A DNA stretch of 64,000 nucleotides from Devosia sp. 2618 (GTDB taxonomy: Bacteria; Pseudomonadota; Alphaproteobacteria; Rhizobiales; Devosiaceae). The notes under the pieces were generated by a model that was given only the letters and a program-made list of their open reading frames with translations, made no database searches and was not told the origin of the DNA. A program made the translations under genes and the position numbers. The first letter of the stretch is position 1. Each line of letters starts with the position of its first letter. The DNA lies in the NCBI RefSeq assembly GCF_040546815.1, contig NZ_JBEPOO010000001.1, positions 2,232,001-2,296,000 of the forward strand, read 5' to 3'. Below are positions 60,456 to 64,000 of the stretch, piece by piece.

Positions 60456-61631
60456 ATGCGATTCCGAATAGACGGTCCCCGAAACATGCTTGGTTTTCAG
60501 CCCTACGAGACATTCCAACTGCTCATCGAGACGGGCGGCGTGGACCGGACGAATACCTTGCTGATCGCTGCCTGCGATGCTTATGCCCGTCGCGGCAAGC
60601 CGACCGCTCCCGAAATGGAACAGTTTGAGGCGCTCGCCTCGCGCCTGTTCCCTATCGCCGGTCCACAGGCTCGCGCCAAGGGCGCAGCCATCCTGGGTCG
60701 TGCAGATACGCTGTCCGAAACCCTGGAGCAGTTGGTCGTGGAAAATATCGGCGAAGACCTGATTACCTTCCTGTCCGGCGCGGCCACGCTGTCCGACCAG
60801 ACCATGCTCGACATCATCGCCCGCTACGATGTCCCCGCTGCTGCAACCATCGCGGCACGCGCCGACCTCTCCAATGTCGTGCTGGCCAAGCTGTTCCAGA
60901 TGAACTCGCGCAAGGTCTATCGCTCCCTGGCCGCCAACGTCGCCATCGTGCCACGCGGCGCCTATCTCAGCGCTCTGGCGCGTTCGGCGCAGATGGATCA
61001 CATGGTCGCCGAGTCCCTCGCCAAGCGCACCGACTTCGACGCGGCGCTGCTGGCGCCTGCCTTTTTTGACCTGTCCGACGATGACCGCCTCAAGGTTATC
61101 CACGCTTTCGCCCATCGCGAAACGCCACCGGCGCCGATCCGCAAGACGGTCGAGCAGCTCACCGTCGCCAATCAGGAACTCACCCGCGCCCTGATGAAAC
61201 TGTTCTCGGAAAACCGTCGCCCCGAAGTTACGCGTCTGCTGAGCCAGATCACCGGGCTTGATGAAGTGCGCTGCGGCCAAATCGCCCACGACGTTTCGGG
61301 CGCTGCCCTGTTCGTCATCCTGCGCGCCTTTGGCTGCTCCGCCTATGATGGCCTCAAGGTGCTTATCCACGCCACCTCACACGACAGCGACCGCTCGCGG
61401 GCCCTGGCAGACTTCGCCACCCTGTTCGGCAACGTCACGCCGGAATCGATGGCCTATCTGATGAGCGCATGGCGCGGCGAAGTGAACCTGCTCGATCTCA
61501 ACAAGGCCGAGTACAAGCCGTTCATCGAGCGCCGTCGCCCAGCCGCCGGCAACCTGGCTCCAGCGCATAATCCTGTTGTAGATCAAGCCATTGAGGCCTT
61601 GGCCCGCATCGGCGTCAAGCGCGCCAGCTAG
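60456..61631 (+). CDS. DUF2336 domain protein
   Basis: A protein of about 391 residues, helical and HEAT-like, of the DUF2336 family of alphaproteobacteria (LSETLEQLVVENIGEDLITF; LFVILRAFGCSAYDGLKVLI). No membrane segment. Function unknown. Start uncertain: ATG at 60456 or ATG at 60486, neither with a good ribosome site. A CtrA-like box upstream suggests cell-cycle control. Confidence 0.8.
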   Translation: MRFRIDGPRNMLGFQPYETFQLLIETGGVDRTNTLLIAACDAYARRGKPTAPEMEQFEALASRLFPIAGPQARAKGAAILGRADTLSETLEQLVVENIGEDLITFLSGAATLSDQTMLDIIARYDVPAAATIAARADLSNVVLAKLFQMNSRKVYRSLAANVAIVPRGAYLSALARSAQMDHMVAESLAKRTDFDAALLAPAFFDLSDDDRLKVIHAFAHRETPPAPIRKTVEQLTVANQELTRALMKLFSENRRPEVTRLLSQITGLDEVRCGQIAHDVSGAALFVILRAFGCSAYDGLKVLIHATSHDSDRSRALADFATLFGNVTPESMAYLMSAWRGEVNLLDLNKAEYKPFIERRRPAAGNLAPAHNPVVDQAIEALARIGVKRAS

Positions 61632-61960
61632 ACGACCTCGATACCCACATCATCGCTGCGCAGATCGACACTCAGCACCCAAAGATCGGGGTCAAAGTCG
61701 ATCTCGCGCGCAATCCGCTCGCTGACTTTTGCCGCTTCGACCCGGCTGAAACGACGCTGAAAGATCAGGCTCGCGTCATCTCTGAGGCTGGCCATCGGCG
61801 CCGGGGTGTAGAGTGATCGCGTGCCATCGAGATGGTCGACTTCGATGAAGACCTGACCGGCAATCGGGTCGCCGCGGCGGACCACAACGCACATATTGCC
61901 CAGATCATTGTGGCGCCGCACGAAGACGCCACACCATATATCGCTGCGAAGCGCGCCCAC
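61628..61960 (-). CDS. DUF1491 family protein
   Basis: A 110-residue protein (SDIWCGVFVRRHNDLGNMCV; VVRRGDPIAGQVFI; EIDFDPDLWVLSVD) of the DUF1491 family. GTG start directly after the stop of the upstream peptidoglycan-binding protein gene, so probably one operon with it and the kinase. Function unknown. Confidence 0.85.
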   Translation of the reverse strand: MGALRSDIWCGVFVRRHNDLGNMCVVVRRGDPIAGQVFIEVDHLDGTRSLYTPAPMASLRDDASLIFQRRFSRVEAAKVSERIAREIDFDPDLWVLSVDLRSDDVGIEVV

Positions 61961-63085
61961 CTAAACGTTCGCGCCGGCCTGCTTGAGCAGGCCAACCAGA
62001 TCGGGGTTGATCTGCCCGGTCACGCGATAGCTATGGAAATTCTCGAACTCACGGATCGCCCGCGCGGTGCCGTCGCCGGGATGCCCGTCGATTGAGCCCA
62101 TGTAAAAGCCCAGGCTCGCAAGGCCACGCTGGATCTGGCTGACCAGTTGCGTGTCGTTGGCTGGCGTCAGGACTGGCGCAGGAGCCGCTGCTGCCATCAT
62201 CTGTTCGGGCACAGGCGCGGCCTGCACGGCCGTGACCGGCTGCGGCGGCGCAACGGCCGCAGGCAGCGGCTGCGCGGTGCTGGCCATCATCGGCATGGCT
62301 GGAATTGGGTTTGCGGCTGGCTGCGACCGGCTGCCATCAACGGCGGCGACAATCGAATCGAGCGTCTGTGCTGCGGCGTTGCCGACCGTATCGACAGCCT
62401 GATCAACCGGCGACAGCGTCGGCAATTGCGCAACGACGCGATCGGGCTGCGGCGCTGGCTGAACCGGCGCGACCTGAATCGGCGCGGGTGCTGGCTGCAC
62501 GACGGCAACCGGACGCGACGGCGCCCTGCCCGCTCCGTCGGAGCGCAGGATGGCGTCGATGACGGTGCGGCTCAGCGCGCCCGTCGGGTTCATGTTGTTC
62601 CGCTGCTCGAACAGTCGAATGGCATTGGCGGTCATCGGGCCATAGAAGCCATCGACCGTGCCGTTGAACAGGCCAAGTTCGGAAAGCTTCTTCTGCACGG
62701 CGAACGCGTCGGCATTGCCAACGGGCTGCTCTGGAATCGCCCGCGAGGCGGTCGGCACGCTGCCGGTGGTATCCTGCAGCATTGGTACGGCGACAGCCTG
62801 CTCGCGCGTCATGGCGGGCATGGGCTCAGGCACCTGCGCTGGCAGACCGACGCCGACCGGCACATCACGCGCCGGCGTAAAGAACGGCGCCGGGTGGCGC
62901 GTGGTCTGGAAATACAGCGCATTGCTGGCGGCCAGCGCCGTCAGCGTCACCATGGCCATCAGCGCCGTCGAGGCCAAGGGCGCGCGCATGTAGCGTTCGA
63001 ATGTCCAGTGACCGGCACGACCGAGTGTGGTCGCAACGGCACTGCCCGCCATCAAGGGCAGGCGCGTGAAGGTTGTTGCCGTCAT
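61961..63085 (-). CDS. Membrane protein with two peptidoglycan-binding domains
   Basis: A 374-residue protein: N-terminal helix (about 37-58), PG_binding_1 repeat (about 120-175, QKKLSELGLFNGTVDGFYGP), a long Pro/Ala/Gln-rich linker (about 180-310) and a second PG_binding_1 repeat (about 315-372, QRGLASLGFYMGSIDGHPGD). ATG at 63085 overlaps the kinase stop (ATGA). It is probably anchored in the inner membrane and binds cell wall. Coupling to a kinase suggests a link between wall and cell-cycle signalling, which is inference. Confidence 0.87.
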   Translation of the reverse strand: MTATTFTRLPLMAGSAVATTLGRAGHWTFERYMRAPLASTALMAMVTLTALAASNALYFQTTRHPAPFFTPARDVPVGVGLPAQVPEPMPAMTREQAVAVPMLQDTTGSVPTASRAIPEQPVGNADAFAVQKKLSELGLFNGTVDGFYGPMTANAIRLFEQRNNMNPTGALSRTVIDAILRSDGAGRAPSRPVAVVQPAPAPIQVAPVQPAPQPDRVVAQLPTLSPVDQAVDTVGNAAAQTLDSIVAAVDGSRSQPAANPIPAMPMMASTAQPLPAAVAPPQPVTAVQAAPVPEQMMAAAAPAPVLTPANDTQLVSQIQRGLASLGFYMGSIDGHPGDGTARAIREFENFHSYRVTGQINPDLVGLLKQAGANV

Positions 63086-64000
63086 TGCGCTTTTCTTTTT
63101 TCGTCTTGCCATGGATGGTTCGGTGCGGCGGCTGGTTCTTTGCGGAAGGGTGTTATGGACGCAGTCTCTTCGTTCTTTATTGCTGGACCGTTTATGGGAA
63201 GCAAAACAGTGACGGTTGTCCCCGCTCCGATTTCCGACATAGCCCGCAAAGTCCCATTATGGAGGTCTACGAGGCCCTTCACAATCGAGAGACCAAGTCC
63301 GGTTCCCTCGTAACGACGCGCCAGACCGTCCTGCACCTGGAAGAAGGCCTCGCCGATTCGGCTGAGCGATTCGGGCGCCATGCCGACGCCGTTGTCGCTG
63401 ACCGAGAGATTGAGGCACTGGCCCTGACGTTTCAGGCTGACAGTGACCCGACCACCGGGATGGCTGAACTTGATGGCGTTCGACAACAGGTTCAGCAGGA
63501 TCTGACGGAAGGCGCGCTCATCGGCGACCAGCATTGGCAGGTTTGGCGCAATGTCGGTCGCCAGCCTCACGTCCTGCTTCTGCGCCATGGCCTCGACCAT
63601 TTTGTAGCAGGGCTGGATGGCGTCTTCGGCCACGAAGGGCTCGGTCTGGACTTCAAACTTGCCCGCTTCAATGCGCGACATATCGAGCAGCATGCGCACC
63701 ACTTCGAGCAGGTGCTTGCCGCTCTGGTGGATGAGGCCCGCATATTCGCGATGGGTTGGCGACAGGTCACCGCCGATATTGCTGGTCATCATTTCGGAGA
63801 ACCCGACCACCGCGTTGAGCGGGGTGCGCAGTTCATGACCGATCGTGGCGAGGAAGCGCGACTTGGCCGACGACGCGTCTTCAGCCGAGCGACGGGCCTC
63901 GAGCATGGCCAGCTCATTGTCCTTGCGGCTGGTGACGTCGCGGAACAGCGCTACAACTTCGTGGCGGGTCGCGGCGGCGTCGAGACCGACAACGGGCGAC
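63082..64000 (-). CDS. PAS-domain sensor histidine kinase, 3' part
   Basis: The frame is open to the window edge; about 305 C-terminal residues are visible. The end of a PAS/PAC domain (HEVVALFRDVTSRKDNE) leads into HisKA with GHELRTPLNAVVGFSEMM and HATPase_c (NLLSNAIKFSHPGG, DNGVGM, EGTGLGLSIVKG). The H-box is of the PleC/DivJ/PdhS group. The N-terminal sensor part is outside the window. It heads an operon with the peptidoglycan-binding protein and DUF1491 genes. Confidence 0.88.
   Translation of the reverse strand, partial: SPVVGLDAAATRHEVVALFRDVTSRKDNELAMLEARRSAEDASSAKSRFLATIGHELRTPLNAVVGFSEMMTSNIGGDLSPTHREYAGLIHQSGKHLLEVVRMLLDMSRIEAGKFEVQTEPFVAEDAIQPCYKMVEAMAQKQDVRLATDIAPNLPMLVADERAFRQILLNLLSNAIKFSHPGGRVTVSLKRQGQCLNLSVSDNGVGMAPESLSRIGEAFFQVQDGLARRYEGTGLGLSIVKGLVDLHNGTLRAMSEIGAGTTVTVLLPINGPAIKNEETASITPFRKEPAAAPNHPWQDEKRKAQ

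Overview
The window looks like chromosomal DNA of a free-living alphaproteobacterium of the order Hyphomicrobiales (Rhizobiales). It resembles Devosiaceae, but that genus-level guess is inference. The grounds are high GC, the rhizobial order ccmI-ccmE-ccmF-ccmH / degP / response regulator / histidine kinase / glnE, CtrA-like boxes, PleC/DivJ-type kinases, a DUF1214-DUF1254 pair, and an RcGTA-type gene transfer agent cluster. Nearly all the sequence is coding. I see no tRNA, rRNA, CRISPR array, transposase or integrase.

Layout. 1-14,959 holds housekeeping and accessory genes: a type II NADH dehydrogenase cut by the window edge, an EamA permease, a WYL regulator divergent from a glyoxalase-fold protein, a GH2 beta-mannosidase, a membrane GGDEF/EAL protein, an ABC exporter, aminopeptidase N, and a PleC/DivJ-like kinase translationally coupled to a 58-residue protein. 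15,107-26,067 runs on the minus strand with glnE, a two-component system, a DegP-type protease and the cytochrome c maturation genes ccmIEFH. 26,191-33,591 holds a two-gene flavoenzyme operon of unusual build, an unknown protein with palindromes at its start, a lipoprotein, a FeuPQ-like two-component system and a small exported protein.

33,666-48,929 is the most notable part: a colinear minus-strand gene transfer agent cluster. In transcription order it has a small terminase-like gene, large terminase, portal, a membrane protein, a 42-residue gene, prohead protease, capsid, head-tail connectors, tail tube protein, two tail chaperones, tape measure, three hub/baseplate proteins, a NlpC/P60 peptidase and a tail-tip megaprotein. 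It ends with a GH108 endolysin whose 3' end seems to encode a separately translated holin-like peptide. Tightly coupled gene blocks are separated by seven gaps, each filled with palindromic intergenic repeats. Every structural frame is intact, and no phage integration, replication or regulatory gene is present, so a domesticated particle fits better than a prophage.

49,153-64,000 holds an Hsp70-like (YegD-type) protein, a degenerate GGDEF protein, a YcgN-type cysteine-cluster protein, a class A penicillin-binding protein, DUF1214/DUF1254 proteins, a TetR regulator with an operator-like palindrome, an SGNH hydrolase, a VOC protein, a ChrA transporter, a lipoprotein, DUF2336 and DUF1491 proteins, a peptidoglycan-binding membrane protein and the 3' part of a PAS histidine kinase.

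Starts were chosen from Shine-Dalgarno spacing, overlap with the upstream gene and family alignment from memory. No database search was run, so family names rest on recognised motifs and gene order.
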